48,493 nucleotides of DNA. It comes from an uncultured Moraxella sp. Its GTDB lineage: Bacteria > Pseudomonadota > Gammaproteobacteria > Pseudomonadales > Moraxellaceae. The position numbers and the translations under genes were made by a program. This document shows, piece by piece, positions 8,857 through 16,767 of this stretch. The first letter of the stretch is position 1, and the number at the start of each line of letters is the position of its first letter. Below the pieces are notes generated by a model. That model did not search any database. It saw nothing but the letters and a program-made list of their open reading frames with translations, and was not told where the DNA came from. Where the stretch lies: assembly GCA_943908425.1 (NCBI GenBank), contig CALTTC010000017.1:1-48493 (forward strand). Reading direction: 5' to 3'.

Positions 8857-9828
8857 ATGACAGCCAATAAACAAAGCAATGTCGTTGTAGAAAAAAGCGA
8901 AGAAATTAAAGAGCTTGCCCAAGCCACGGGACAGTCGCTAGAGACCCATACCAATCAAGCACTTAATTTTTTAGGCTTGCCGATTGATATTGACCATTTG
9001 CTGGCGATGACTTTAGATTGGTCAGGCAAGCTTGTATTGGCGCTAGTTATCTTTTTTGTGGGTAAGTGGCTTGGACAACGCATTATCCGCCTAGTATTAA
9101 AGGTGATGCAGCGTAGCCATATTGACAAAACCGCCGCTAATTTTTTAGGCAATTTACTCTATGGGCTGATGCTCGTGGCGGTAACGCTTGCCGCTCTTAA
9201 TAAGCTTGGGGTAAATACAAACTCCTTTGTGGCGATTTTGGGCGGTGCAGCGGTTGCCATTGGTGTCTCCTTAAAAGACCAGCTTGGTAACTTAGCGGCA
9301 GGGGTGATGATTGTGCTGTTTCGCCCGTTTAACCGTGGCGATTATGTTGAGGTGGGTGGTAAGGTTGGGACGGTGATGGATATTACCTTGGTGAATACGC
9401 GTATTCGTACCACCAACAATCACGAAATCACCATTCCAAATGGCGACATTATGACCTCGGCAAGCATTAACTACAGCTCGCTACCCAAGCGTCGCGTGGA
9501 TGTTGCCGTGGGGATTAGTTATGCTAGCGACATTCAGCACGCGCGCGCCTTGATGATTGCCGAGGCAAATAACAACGACAAAGTACTAAAAGCGCCAGCC
9601 CCTTTGGTGCGTGTAACAGAGCTTGGCGATAGTGCGGTGGTACTGACGCTTTATGTCTGGGCAGAAAATGACACGTGGTTTGATGTGCATTGTGAATTGC
9701 TTGAGGCGATTAAATACAGTTTTGACAATAATGGCGTGGGCTTGCCCTATCCACAGCGCACGGTATATCTTGATGGTATGGATAAATTAAACCAAGCGTT
9801 GAGCGCTACTAAGCAATCAACTAATTAA
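8857..9828 (+). CDS. Small-conductance mechanosensitive channel, MscS family
   Basis: MscS channels open under membrane tension to release solutes on hypo-osmotic shock. The 323-residue product has a short soluble N-terminus, membrane helices at roughly 50-75 and 95-120, and the pore helix (GGAAVAIGVSLKDQLGNLAA) followed by the beta domain motif RPFNRGDYVEVGGKVGTV. The DITLVNTRIRTTNNHEITIPNG segment is also diagnostic. Length fits the compact MscS type rather than the larger MscK/MscM forms. The N-terminus before the first helix (about 45 residues, charged) is slightly longer than in E. coli MscS. It lies 83 bases after the TonB-like gene and just before prfB. Confidence 0.93.
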   Translation: MTANKQSNVVVEKSEEIKELAQATGQSLETHTNQALNFLGLPIDIDHLLAMTLDWSGKLVLALVIFFVGKWLGQRIIRLVLKVMQRSHIDKTAANFLGNLLYGLMLVAVTLAALNKLGVNTNSFVAILGGAAVAIGVSLKDQLGNLAAGVMIVLFRPFNRGDYVEVGGKVGTVMDITLVNTRIRTTNNHEITIPNGDIMTSASINYSSLPKRRVDVAVGISYASDIQHARALMIAEANNNDKVLKAPAPLVRVTELGDSAVVLTLYVWAENDTWFDVHCELLEAIKYSFDNNGVGLPYPQRTVYLDGMDKLNQALSATKQSTN

Positions 9829-9842
9829 AAAAAGGTAACCCA

Positions 9843-10938
9843 ATGGAAATCAATCCCTTTGTAGAACAAATTAAGAGCTTAACAATGCGTGGCGATGACT
9901 TACGGAGGTATCTTTGACGTTGCCAGTAAAATAGAGCGTCTAGAAGAGCTAAATTTGGAGTTAGAAAACCCAGCATTGTGGGATAACCCACAAGTCGCCA
10001 CCAAAATCACCAAAGAAAAAGCCACTTTGGATAATCTTGTTAATACGATGTCACGACTTGATGGGGCGCTTGAAGATAGCAGTGCGATGCTTGAGCTTGC
10101 CGTGGAGGCGGACGATGATAGCTTGCTTACCGAGGTGGAGGCGATGCTAGCGACTGCGGCAGCGGTGGTTGATGAGTTAGAGTTTCAGCGTATGTTCGGC
10201 GAGGAGATGGATGCTAATAACTGCTACTTAGACATTCAGTCAGGTTCTGGCGGTACAGAGGCGCAGGACTGGGCGGAGATGCTATTAAGAATGTATTTGC
10301 GTTTTTGTGAATCCAAGGGCTTTAAAGTGCAGATTATGGAGTTGTCGGCAGGGGCAGTTGCTGGTATTAAATCGGCGAGCGTCGCGGTGCAGGGTGATTA
10401 TGCTTTTGGTTGGTTACGTACCGAGATTGGCGTACACCGCTTGGTGCGCAAATCCCCCTTTGATAGCAATAACGGACGGCATACTTCCTTTGCTGCGGTG
10501 TTTGTGTCGCCTGAAATTGATGATGATATTGAAATTGATATTAACCCTGCTGATTTACGCGTGGACACTTACCGCTCAAGCGGTGCTGGGGGACAGCACG
10601 TGAACACTACCGATTCGGCAGTGCGTATTACCCATTTGCCAACAGGGGTGGTGGTCGCTTGCCAAAATGAGCGCAGTCAAATCGCCAACCGTGAAACGGC
10701 AATGAAAATGCTCCGCGCCAAGCTTTATGAGCGTGAAATGCAGGCGCGTATGGAAAAACAGCAAGCGCTAGAGGACAGTAAATCCGATATCGGCTGGGGC
10801 AGTCAAATCCGCTCCTATGTGCTAGATGATGCGCGTATTAAGGATTTGCGCACCAATGTGGAAACGTCCAACACCCAAGCGGTGTTAGATGGTGATTTGA
10901 GTAAATTTATTGAAGCTAGCCTAAAAATGGGTGTGTAA
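9843..10938 (+). CDS. prfB: Peptide chain release factor 2 (programmed +1 frameshift)
   Basis: RF2 terminates translation at UGA and UAA. The gene must be read as two segments: 9843-9914 encodes the first 24 residues (MEINPFVEQIKSLTM...), an in-frame TGA stands at 9915-9917, and after a +1 shift reading continues from GAC at 9916 to 10938, giving 364 residues (E. coli RF2 has 365). The anticodon-mimic SPF is at 204-206 and the catalytic GGQ at 249-251, each one off the E. coli numbering. AAGGTAA precedes the ATG. The recoding lets RF2 control its own level: abundant RF2 terminates at the internal UGA. An open frame starting at GTG 9889 would give a wrong N-terminus. Confidence 0.97.
9903..9918 (+). 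promoter_or_regulatory. RF2 +1 frameshift signal
   Basis: CGGAGGTATCTTTGAC contains an internal Shine-Dalgarno-like GGAGG placed just before the slip site CTT TGA C. This is the classical prfB arrangement, in which peptidyl-tRNA on CUU slips to UUU and the frame continues with GAC. SD-to-slip spacing matches E. coli. Confidence 0.96.
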
Positions 10939-11313
10939 TTTTTGACTGATTAAAGCGTGTTAAATAGTTGTTATTACAACCTTGGTATAGCAAGGCTTAG
11001 GGTAACTTTTTGAAAACAGCCTTTATATAAAAGGGGTAAAAAAGACGCGCCATACCCTAATATAGCGGACGCTTTTTGATAAGCCTAACTTTCAACAAAC
11101 AAGCTACCCAATAGCCCTTGCTACGCCAACATTTTATGCAAAAAATAAAAAATGGCTAATGCCTTGCTTGACTAATGGCTACCGACCGCTTGTTCATTGC
11201 CTGTAACTGCTAAGTGCTTACCGTGATAATGCCAAAGGTTTTAAAAAACTTGCCTTGATTTGTGTTAAATTGCCCCGACATAAGGCGGTAAATAAGCAAT
11301 TTTAAGGACAATA
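10939..11313. other. 375-base gap between prfB and cbpA
   Basis: No plausible reading frame, RNA gene or strong hairpin was found in most of this interval. Its 3' end holds the sigma-32-like promoter of cbpA (11254-11281) and a good ribosome site AAGGA before the ATG at 11314. A single ATGGCTAATG near 11152 resembles one unit of the mfd-end heptamer, but it is not repeated. Confidence 0.6.
11254..11281 (+). promoter_or_regulatory. Possible sigma-32 (heat-shock) promoter for cbpA
   Basis: CTTGATT at 11254-11260 and CCCCGACAT at 11273-11281 are 12 bases apart and resemble the RpoH pattern CTTGAA / CCCCATNT. Transcription would begin about 25 bases before the start codon. The clpB upstream region has the same layout with the same 12-base spacer. 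Confidence 0.45.
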
Positions 11314-12213
11314 ATGACCCAAAAAAACTTTTATGAGACGCTTGGGGTGAGTAAAACAGCGGACGAAGCCACCATCAAAAAAGCCTACCGCAAATTGATT
11401 CGTCAATACCACCCCGATGTTAGCAAAGAGCCTGATGCCGAGGCGCGCACCGCCGAAATCAATACCGCTTACGAAAATTTATCTGATAAGAATAAACGTG
11501 CCGAATACGATGCAATGCTAAATAATCCTTTTGCTGGGCAAGGCTTTACTGGCAATCAAGGCTTTAGCGGTGCTGGCGGTTTTGATTTTAATGGATTTAA
11601 TGGTGCGAGTGGCGGTTTTGACTTTGAGGATATTATCTCAGCATTTAGTGGACAACGCCGACATAATCCGCGCGCACCGCGCAAAGGCGAGGATGAGCAC
11701 GCAACCTTAACGGTGGATGTTGCCATTGCTTATACTGGCAAGACCAGTACCATTAATTTACAGGTGAATGGCGTTCAAAAAGCCTTGAAAGTTACCATTC
11801 CCAAGGGCTTAGAAGATGGACAAAAAATCCGCCTAAAAGGACAGGGGCAGGCAGGGATAAATGGCGGTGACAATGGCGATTTGTATCTCACCATCCGCTA
11901 TCGTAGCACCGCTGAACGTGAAATTAAAAATGCTAAAGACATTCACCAGCGCCTAGATGTCTGGGTGTGGGACGCGGCAATCGGTGCGAAACAAATCGTG
12001 ATGTTACCCACTGGTAGAAAACAAATCACCTTGCCCAAAAACAGTCAAAACGGACAAAAAATTCGCTTAAAAGGACAAGGCATTCCCAGTAAACAGCCGG
12101 GCGATTTTTATTTTACGGTGAATTTACGCTTACCAAACACTACTACAGACGATGCGGATGTCGCGGTGTGGCAGGGTGTTGCTAAGCATTTTAATGCTAA
12201 AGCTTCTGCTTGA
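11314..12213 (+). CDS. cbpA: CbpA-type DnaJ co-chaperone
   Basis: A class II J-domain protein that stimulates the DnaK ATPase; E. coli CbpA also binds curved DNA. The 299-residue protein has a J domain at 4-70 with HPD at 33-35, a Gly/Phe-rich linker at about 74-110, and two C-terminal substrate-binding beta domains (VTIPKGLEDGQKIRLKGQG and, later, the related ITLPKNSQNGQKIRLKGQG). There is no CxxCxGxG zinc finger, which separates it from DnaJ proper. The start ATG has AAGGA seven bases upstream. No cbpM modulator gene follows. The gene faces the APC permease gene, with a shared terminator between. Confidence 0.9.
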   Translation: MTQKNFYETLGVSKTADEATIKKAYRKLIRQYHPDVSKEPDAEARTAEINTAYENLSDKNKRAEYDAMLNNPFAGQGFTGNQGFSGAGGFDFNGFNGASGGFDFEDIISAFSGQRRHNPRAPRKGEDEHATLTVDVAIAYTGKTSTINLQVNGVQKALKVTIPKGLEDGQKIRLKGQGQAGINGGDNGDLYLTIRYRSTAEREIKNAKDIHQRLDVWVWDAAIGAKQIVMLPTGRKQITLPKNSQNGQKIRLKGQGIPSKQPGDFYFTVNLRLPNTTTDDADVAVWQGVAKHFNAKASA

Positions 12214-12229
12214 CCGACATAAAATAAAT

Positions 12230-12258
12230 AACTGACCCAAAGTAGCTTTGAGTCAGTT
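12230..12258. terminator. Bidirectional terminator between cbpA and the APC permease gene
   Basis: AACTGACCCAAAG and CTTTGAGTCAGTT pair over 13 positions with one mismatch and a TAG loop. On the plus strand a T-rich run (AATTTTTGGG) follows, and on the minus strand an AT-rich run follows the other arm. It lies between two convergent genes. Confidence 0.8.
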
Positions 12259-12272
12259 AATTTTTGGGTAAG

Positions 12273-13625
12273 TTATTTGTATTCTAACGCACTACCTTTA
12301 CTGGCATACCAAAAAGCACTGCCTAACACTAGAAGACAAATCGGCACACACACTGGCAAGAACATCGTGTTTTGCATACCGCCAAATAAGATAAACGCCG
12401 ACCCTAGCGTGGCAAGAATGGGCACGACAAGACCGCTAAAGGTATTGTTGATTACCCCTTGACGCCATAGCTTGAACACTGTGTAATAAAACACAACGTA
12501 CAATAAATAGCTAATGACAATAGAAATCTCAGAGATATCCATTTTGACAAGCACGCCAGTTTTCATTGTGGCGTAATGCACCGCATACCAAAATAATGCA
12601 AGGCAAAACGTGAGTAGGGCGGAGTACAAGGGAATGTTGTATTTGGGCGAAACGCTGGCAAGCTTACGCGCAAAAGGGATACGCCCTGCAAGTGCTAACG
12701 AATAGGGTAAGCGAATAAAGCCAAGCACCAAGCCATTCACCGTGCCCATCACCGAGACCACAACGAACGCTAAAAAGGCTTTACCGGCGGTTTCGCCAAA
12801 CAGCTGACTGGCGGCAACATTCACACTATCATCGCCAAGGGTCATCACTTGCGCTGAGCCCAAAAAGCTTGATAAGCCGACAAAGTACAGCAAATAACCG
12901 AGCAAAATAATTAATGGCGCAACCACCAAAGCGATGGGTAGATTCTTTTTGGCATTTTTCATCTCGCCAGAAATACTCGTCGCCACCACCCAGCCATCAA
13001 AGGCAAAAGCGATGGGACCGACAGCACCTAGCCACGCCAAGCCTTGTACGGGCTCAATGTCTGGCAGGTTGGGACTAACAAAAAACGTGGACAAATCGCC
13101 CTTAAGAAAGGTGATAAGCCCAACGACAAATAAAGGAATAAGCTTGACCACCGTGGCAAGTACTTGAAACTTGCCGGCAAGCGTTGCTGATAAAATGTTT
13201 AAAGCATAACTTGCTACAAGCCAAACCAAACCAATCGCCATCTGTAGTTCAAGGCTGGCTTCTATGCCTAATAAGATGGTTAAAAAAATCCCCACCACCC
13301 AAGCTACCACCGCACAGATGGTCGGAAAATATAAAAAGGTCTGAAACCAACCAATCATCGTGGCAAATCTTGCCCCAACAAATTCATCGGCATAGCCAAT
13401 CAATCCGCCATGGCGGTCGCTACGTTTGGCAAATTCGGCAAAGCTTAGCGAGCCAAAGACAATGGCAACGGCAGCAAAGCAAAAAATAACCACCCCAAGC
13501 CAAATGTTACCCCCTGTGTATTTTAAGACGTCATCCGCCTTAAAAAAAATCCCTGAACCAATCACAATGCCGACAATTAAAGCAAGTGCTGTAAATAAAT
13601 TATAACGTTTGGCTGTTTCCGTCAT
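12273..13625 (-). CDS. APC-family amino acid permease
   Basis: A 450-residue inner-membrane transporter with about 12 hydrophobic segments and the APC hallmark VGIVIGSGIFFKADDVL in the first helix. A conserved PIAFAFDGWVVATSISGEMKN segment marks helix 6. This resembles the SteT/LAT-like exchangers, which move neutral amino acids, but the substrate cannot be read from sequence. I chose ATG at 13625 (MTETAKRYNL) over an upstream start that would add 13 hydrophobic residues. The gene is convergent with cbpA and divergent from the LLM oxidoreductase gene, so it is probably its own transcription unit. Confidence 0.9.
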   Translation of the reverse strand: MTETAKRYNLFTALALIVGIVIGSGIFFKADDVLKYTGGNIWLGVVIFCFAAVAIVFGSLSFAEFAKRSDRHGGLIGYADEFVGARFATMIGWFQTFLYFPTICAVVAWVVGIFLTILLGIEASLELQMAIGLVWLVASYALNILSATLAGKFQVLATVVKLIPLFVVGLITFLKGDLSTFFVSPNLPDIEPVQGLAWLGAVGPIAFAFDGWVVATSISGEMKNAKKNLPIALVVAPLIILLGYLLYFVGLSSFLGSAQVMTLGDDSVNVAASQLFGETAGKAFLAFVVVSVMGTVNGLVLGFIRLPYSLALAGRIPFARKLASVSPKYNIPLYSALLTFCLALFWYAVHYATMKTGVLVKMDISEISIVISYLLYVVFYYTVFKLWRQGVINNTFSGLVVPILATLGSAFILFGGMQNTMFLPVCVPICLLVLGSAFWYASKGSALEYK

Positions 13626-13822
13626 AGCAAAAATCTTAAAAAAAATGAAATAATGATAAAGCAATTTCTAGGCTTTGACAATTTATTTTGATAAATTTAC
13701 CGATAGATAAATTAAATAAGGTATTTTTGGTGAATTATCATTATAAAAAATGCTAAACGTTGCCTTGTTATTTGCCAAATAACGACCATCATAACGTTAT
13801 CAATAATTATTAAGTAGATTTT

Positions 13823-14791
13823 ATGCCACAATTATCCTTTTTAAATCTGGTGCCACGCCGTGATATTGACACTCCAAAAGATGCCTTGCAAACTATGGTA
13901 GACCTTGCCAAGCACACTGAGGCATTGGGCTACACGCGCTACTGGATTGCCGAGCATCATAATATGCCTTATTTGTTAAGCAGTGCCACGCAAGTGCTGG
14001 TGGGACATACGCTAGCGCAGACGACACGTATTCGCGTGGGTAGTGGTGGGGTAATGCTACCCAACCATACACCGCTGTTGGTCGCCGAGCAATACGGCAC
14101 ACTTGCCACGCTGTATCCTGATCGGGTGGATTTGGGACTTGGGCGCGCACCGGGAACGGATAGATTGACCGCCCAAGCCTTGCGTCGTGATATGGGCGCG
14201 GCAGATAACTTTGCGGATGAGATTGAGCAGTTGCAGCAGTATTTTGCAGACAGTAAGGACGCTATTGAAGCGGTGCCCGCGCGTGGGATACACGTGCCAC
14301 TTTATGTCTTAGGCTCTAGTACGGCAAGCGCGTATGTTGCTGCGGCACTTGGCTTGCCTTATGTGTTTGCTGCCCATTTTGCGCCACGTTTTTTGCCACA
14401 AGCATTGGCAATTTATCGCGAAAAGTTTCGCCCATCATTGGTTTGCCCTAAGCCTTATGTGATGGTCGCACTAAACGCAACCCTTGCCGACACAGACGAA
14501 GAGGCGCTGTATTTAGCCAATTCACGGCGAAATTTTGCGGTAAATATATTACGCAATACGCCAAAACCCCTTGCGCCACCTGATGAAAAATTTATGATTA
14601 GACCCGAAGAAGCACAGGCGCTAGAGGCAATGTTGTCTTGTAGCTTGATTGGGAGCGTGGCAAGTGCTACGGCGCAATTTGCTAAGCTACAGCACGTTGT
14701 CCAAGCAGATGAAATTATTGCCACAGGTTATGTTTATGACACTAAAGCACAAATGACAAGCTTAACGCTATTGCAGCAAGTTATTCATTGA
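13823..14791 (+). CDS. LLM-class flavin-dependent oxidoreductase (MsnO8-like)
   Basis: The 322-residue product is a bacterial luciferase-like, FMN-using TIM-barrel protein. Diagnostic segments are SFLNLVPRRDIDTPKDAL at the N-terminus, YWIAEHHNMPYL near residue 40, VGSGGVMLPNHTPL near 72, and VDLGLGRAPGTDR near 103. These match the MsnO8 group of single-component LLM proteins whose physiological substrates are mostly unknown. The ATG at 13823 has only a weak ribosome site. The next gene, an MHS-type transporter on the same strand, begins 151 bases later; whether it supplies a substrate is speculation. Confidence 0.9.
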   Translation: MPQLSFLNLVPRRDIDTPKDALQTMVDLAKHTEALGYTRYWIAEHHNMPYLLSSATQVLVGHTLAQTTRIRVGSGGVMLPNHTPLLVAEQYGTLATLYPDRVDLGLGRAPGTDRLTAQALRRDMGAADNFADEIEQLQQYFADSKDAIEAVPARGIHVPLYVLGSSTASAYVAAALGLPYVFAAHFAPRFLPQALAIYREKFRPSLVCPKPYVMVALNATLADTDEEALYLANSRRNFAVNILRNTPKPLAPPDEKFMIRPEEAQALEAMLSCSLIGSVASATAQFAKLQHVVQADEIIATGYVYDTKAQMTSLTLLQQVIH

Positions 14792-14942
14792 TGAGCGGTG
14801 TAGCCATTAATTTAAGCGATAGTATGTTTATTAACTGGCGTAAATTACATAAAATGCACAAATAATCCGCCAAAGCTACTAAAGCACGCTAGGCAAGCTT
14901 AGCAAATCATGGTTTACTAACCATTTTGCTGTTAAGCTTGCT

Positions 14943-16220
14943 ATGCCGACTTCTCCTACCCCATCCATTGCCCCTAGTGTATCTCAGCGTTCTATCATTG
15001 TCGCCGCCTTATCTACCGTGGTGGAATGGTATGATTTTACGTTGTATTTGTACTTTGCGACCGTATTGTCGCGAGTGTTTTTTCAAGAGGTGCAAGAGTC
15101 GTTACTGGCGGTATTAGCAGGCTTTGCGGTGTCGTATTTGTTACGTCCGCTTGGGGCAGTGGTGTTTGGGCATATCGGCGACCGCTATGGGCGTAAGCTT
15201 ATGCTAATGGGTTCTATGGTGCTGATGACTTTAGCAATGTTTGCTACGGCACTGTTACCAACGGCTTGGGCGTATGCTGGACTTTTAATGATTGCACTGC
15301 GCTGCGTAATGGCATTTTCGGTGGGCGCGGAATATACAGGCGTGGTGGCGTATCTGTTAGAGGGGGCGGGCGGGCAACGCCGAGGGTTCATTACCTCGCT
15401 TGCATCGGCGAGTAGTGAAATTGGGGCGCTGCTTGCGGTGCTGGTCTGTAGTATTACCGTACAGATGTTTTCTGAAGTGCAGTTATTGAGCGTAGGCTGG
15501 CGCATTCCCTTTGTATTGGGCGGAGTGCTTGCCTTGGTTATTCTATTGCTACGTCATAATATGGAAGAGTCGCCGGTGTTTTTGGCGGCGCAAGCAAAGC
15601 AAAATCTATCTAAGTCACCGCTATTGGACACTTTAAAAACACAAAGGCGGGCTATCGTTAATAGTTTTGTTATCTCGGCGCTTGGCTCAATTACTTATTA
15701 TGTGGGTATTGTCTATGTGCCGACTTTTTTGACTAAGACAGCTAAGCTTAGCGAGCAGTTAGCGCTTTGGCTATCTACACTGGCAGCGGTGGTGGTAATT
15801 GTGGTGACACCGCTTGTTGGGCTGTTATCCGATAAAATAGGGCGTAAACCAGTGCTAACGACTCTGGCGCTGGTTAATATTGCTTTGCCTTTGTTGTTGT
15901 TTTATCTGATGAGTCGCCCAGAAACGGGGACTGCTTTATTGGGGGCGGTGCTGATGGCGTGTATCGCTGGGGCGGTGAGTGCTATTGGCGCGGTAACAAC
16001 GGCGGAACAATTCACAACAGCAGGGCGCTTGAGCGGTCTTGCGCTTGGTACAACCATGGCGACAGCGATTTTTGGCGGGCTGACACCGCTTGTAGCACAC
16101 GCCTTATTAACTTATAGTGGTTGGTATGGAGTGCCAGCGGTGATGATTATGCTTGTGGCGCTTTTTGCCTTGCCTGTCTTTTTAAGATTGAAAGAGACAG
16201 CTTTTGATGGGGTGCGGTAG
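14943..16220 (+). CDS. MFS transporter, metabolite:H+ symporter (MHS/ProP-like) type
   Basis: A 425-residue, 12-helix major facilitator. The MHS-type signature STVVEWYDFTLYLYFATVLS appears in the first helix, GHIGDRYGRKLML in the loop after helix 2, and GLLSDKIGRKPVL in the loop after helix 8. MHS proteins carry compatible solutes, citrate, alpha-ketoglutarate, shikimate and similar acids by proton symport; the substrate here is not predictable. The start ATG at 14943 begins a short Ser/Pro-rich N-terminus and has a poor ribosome site. Together with the transporter at 23.3 kb, it is one of two MHS-type genes in the window. Confidence 0.92.
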   Translation: MPTSPTPSIAPSVSQRSIIVAALSTVVEWYDFTLYLYFATVLSRVFFQEVQESLLAVLAGFAVSYLLRPLGAVVFGHIGDRYGRKLMLMGSMVLMTLAMFATALLPTAWAYAGLLMIALRCVMAFSVGAEYTGVVAYLLEGAGGQRRGFITSLASASSEIGALLAVLVCSITVQMFSEVQLLSVGWRIPFVLGGVLALVILLLRHNMEESPVFLAAQAKQNLSKSPLLDTLKTQRRAIVNSFVISALGSITYYVGIVYVPTFLTKTAKLSEQLALWLSTLAAVVVIVVTPLVGLLSDKIGRKPVLTTLALVNIALPLLLFYLMSRPETGTALLGAVLMACIAGAVSAIGAVTTAEQFTTAGRLSGLALGTTMATAIFGGLTPLVAHALLTYSGWYGVPAVMIMLVALFALPVFLRLKETAFDGVR

Positions 16221-16384
16221 GGAAATTGTTTCAGATTAAAGATGGGGCGATGATGGTACAAAATGCCATCATCTGTACCCGTCTTACCAAACCCCAAAAA
16301 AATTAAGCAACAAATTAACCTAAACTTACCAAATAGCAATATTATAAGCACTAGCCCACGACCAGCCCACGCAAAAAATCAATG

Positions 16385-16430
16385 AAAATCCCCTACAAGC
16401 CTTACTATACAAGATTTATAGGGGATTTTT
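16385..16430 (+). terminator. Terminator after the MFS transporter gene
   Basis: AAAATCCCCTA pairs with TATAGGGGATTTTT across a loop of about 20 bases. The U-rich 3' side fits a plus-strand intrinsic terminator, although it lies about 165 bases beyond the stop codon. Confidence 0.6.
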
Positions 16431-16483
16431 GTTAAAAAATTCTAGCCCACGCAAGCGCTCAAAGACACTATTGAACTAAAATG

Positions 16484-16527
16484 AAAAACGCCGTAAACCA
16501 TTGCTACATAAGGCTTACAGCGTTTTT
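16484..16527 (-). terminator. Terminator after tRNA-Ser
   Basis: AAAAACGCCGTAA and TTACAGCGTTTTT form a 13-position stem with one non-Watson-Crick pair. Read on the minus strand it begins a few bases after the tRNA 3' end and finishes in a T-run (GTTTTTCATTTTAG). It can also end plus-strand transcripts. Confidence 0.75.
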
Positions 16528-16532
16528 GTGTA

Positions 16533-16623
16533 TGGCGGAAGCGGAGAGATTCGAACTCTCGAAGGGCTACAAACCCTTGCCGGTTTTCAAGACCGGTGCA
16601 TTCAACCGCTCTGCCACGCTTCC
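16533..16623 (-). tRNA. tRNA-Ser (anticodon UGA)
   Basis: The minus strand folds into a class II tRNA with a long variable arm. The acceptor arms GGAAGCG and CGCTTCC pair fully, followed by discriminator G and an encoded CCA (TGG at 16533-16535 on the plus strand). The anticodon loop CTTGAAA contains TGA, which reads UCN serine codons. The TψC arm GAGAGTTCGAATCTCTC and the D-loop segment AGCGGTTGAA are canonical. Total length is 91 bases. Confidence 0.97.
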
Positions 16624-16717
16624 ATTTGTGCGTATTATACCGAAAATTTTGGCTTTTGCAACTGTTTTTGGGGGATTTTGCCAAAAATTATTTGATTAAA
16701 TAGATAAGCTACCCAAT

Positions 16718-16748
16718 AAAAAACCGCTAAGTCTCCCTAGCGGTTTTT
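16718..16748 (-). terminator. Terminator after clpB
   Basis: AAAAAACCGCTA and TAGCGGTTTTT pair over 11 positions with an eight-base loop. The minus-strand copy ends in a run of six T residues 20 bases after the clpB stop codon. The A-run on the other side makes it usable in both directions. Confidence 0.88.
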
Positions 16749-16767
16749 ACTATCAGTACAATTACAA

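Larger units (their letters stand above)
16221..16532. other. 312-base gap with several hairpins
   Basis: The interval between the MFS gene and tRNA-Ser holds three inverted repeats and no gene. GATGATGG (16249-16256) pairs with CCATCATC (16266-16273); overlapping it, GGTACA (16255-16260) can instead pair with TGTACC (16274-16279), but no U-run follows. Terminator-like hairpins at 16385-16430 and 16484-16527 are listed separately. The words TAGCCCACG and CAGCCCACGC recur near 16350-16450 without a clear pattern. Confidence 0.6.

Noticed and set aside
9889..9918. Independent GTG start for prfB at 9889
   Set aside because: The upstream 24 codons are homologous to RF2, have a ribosome site and lead to the standard frameshift signal.
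11100..16717. Shared 13-base word AAGCTACCCAATA before cbpA and near the clpB terminator
   Set aside because: Several 13-base matches are expected by chance in a window of this size, and the contexts differ.
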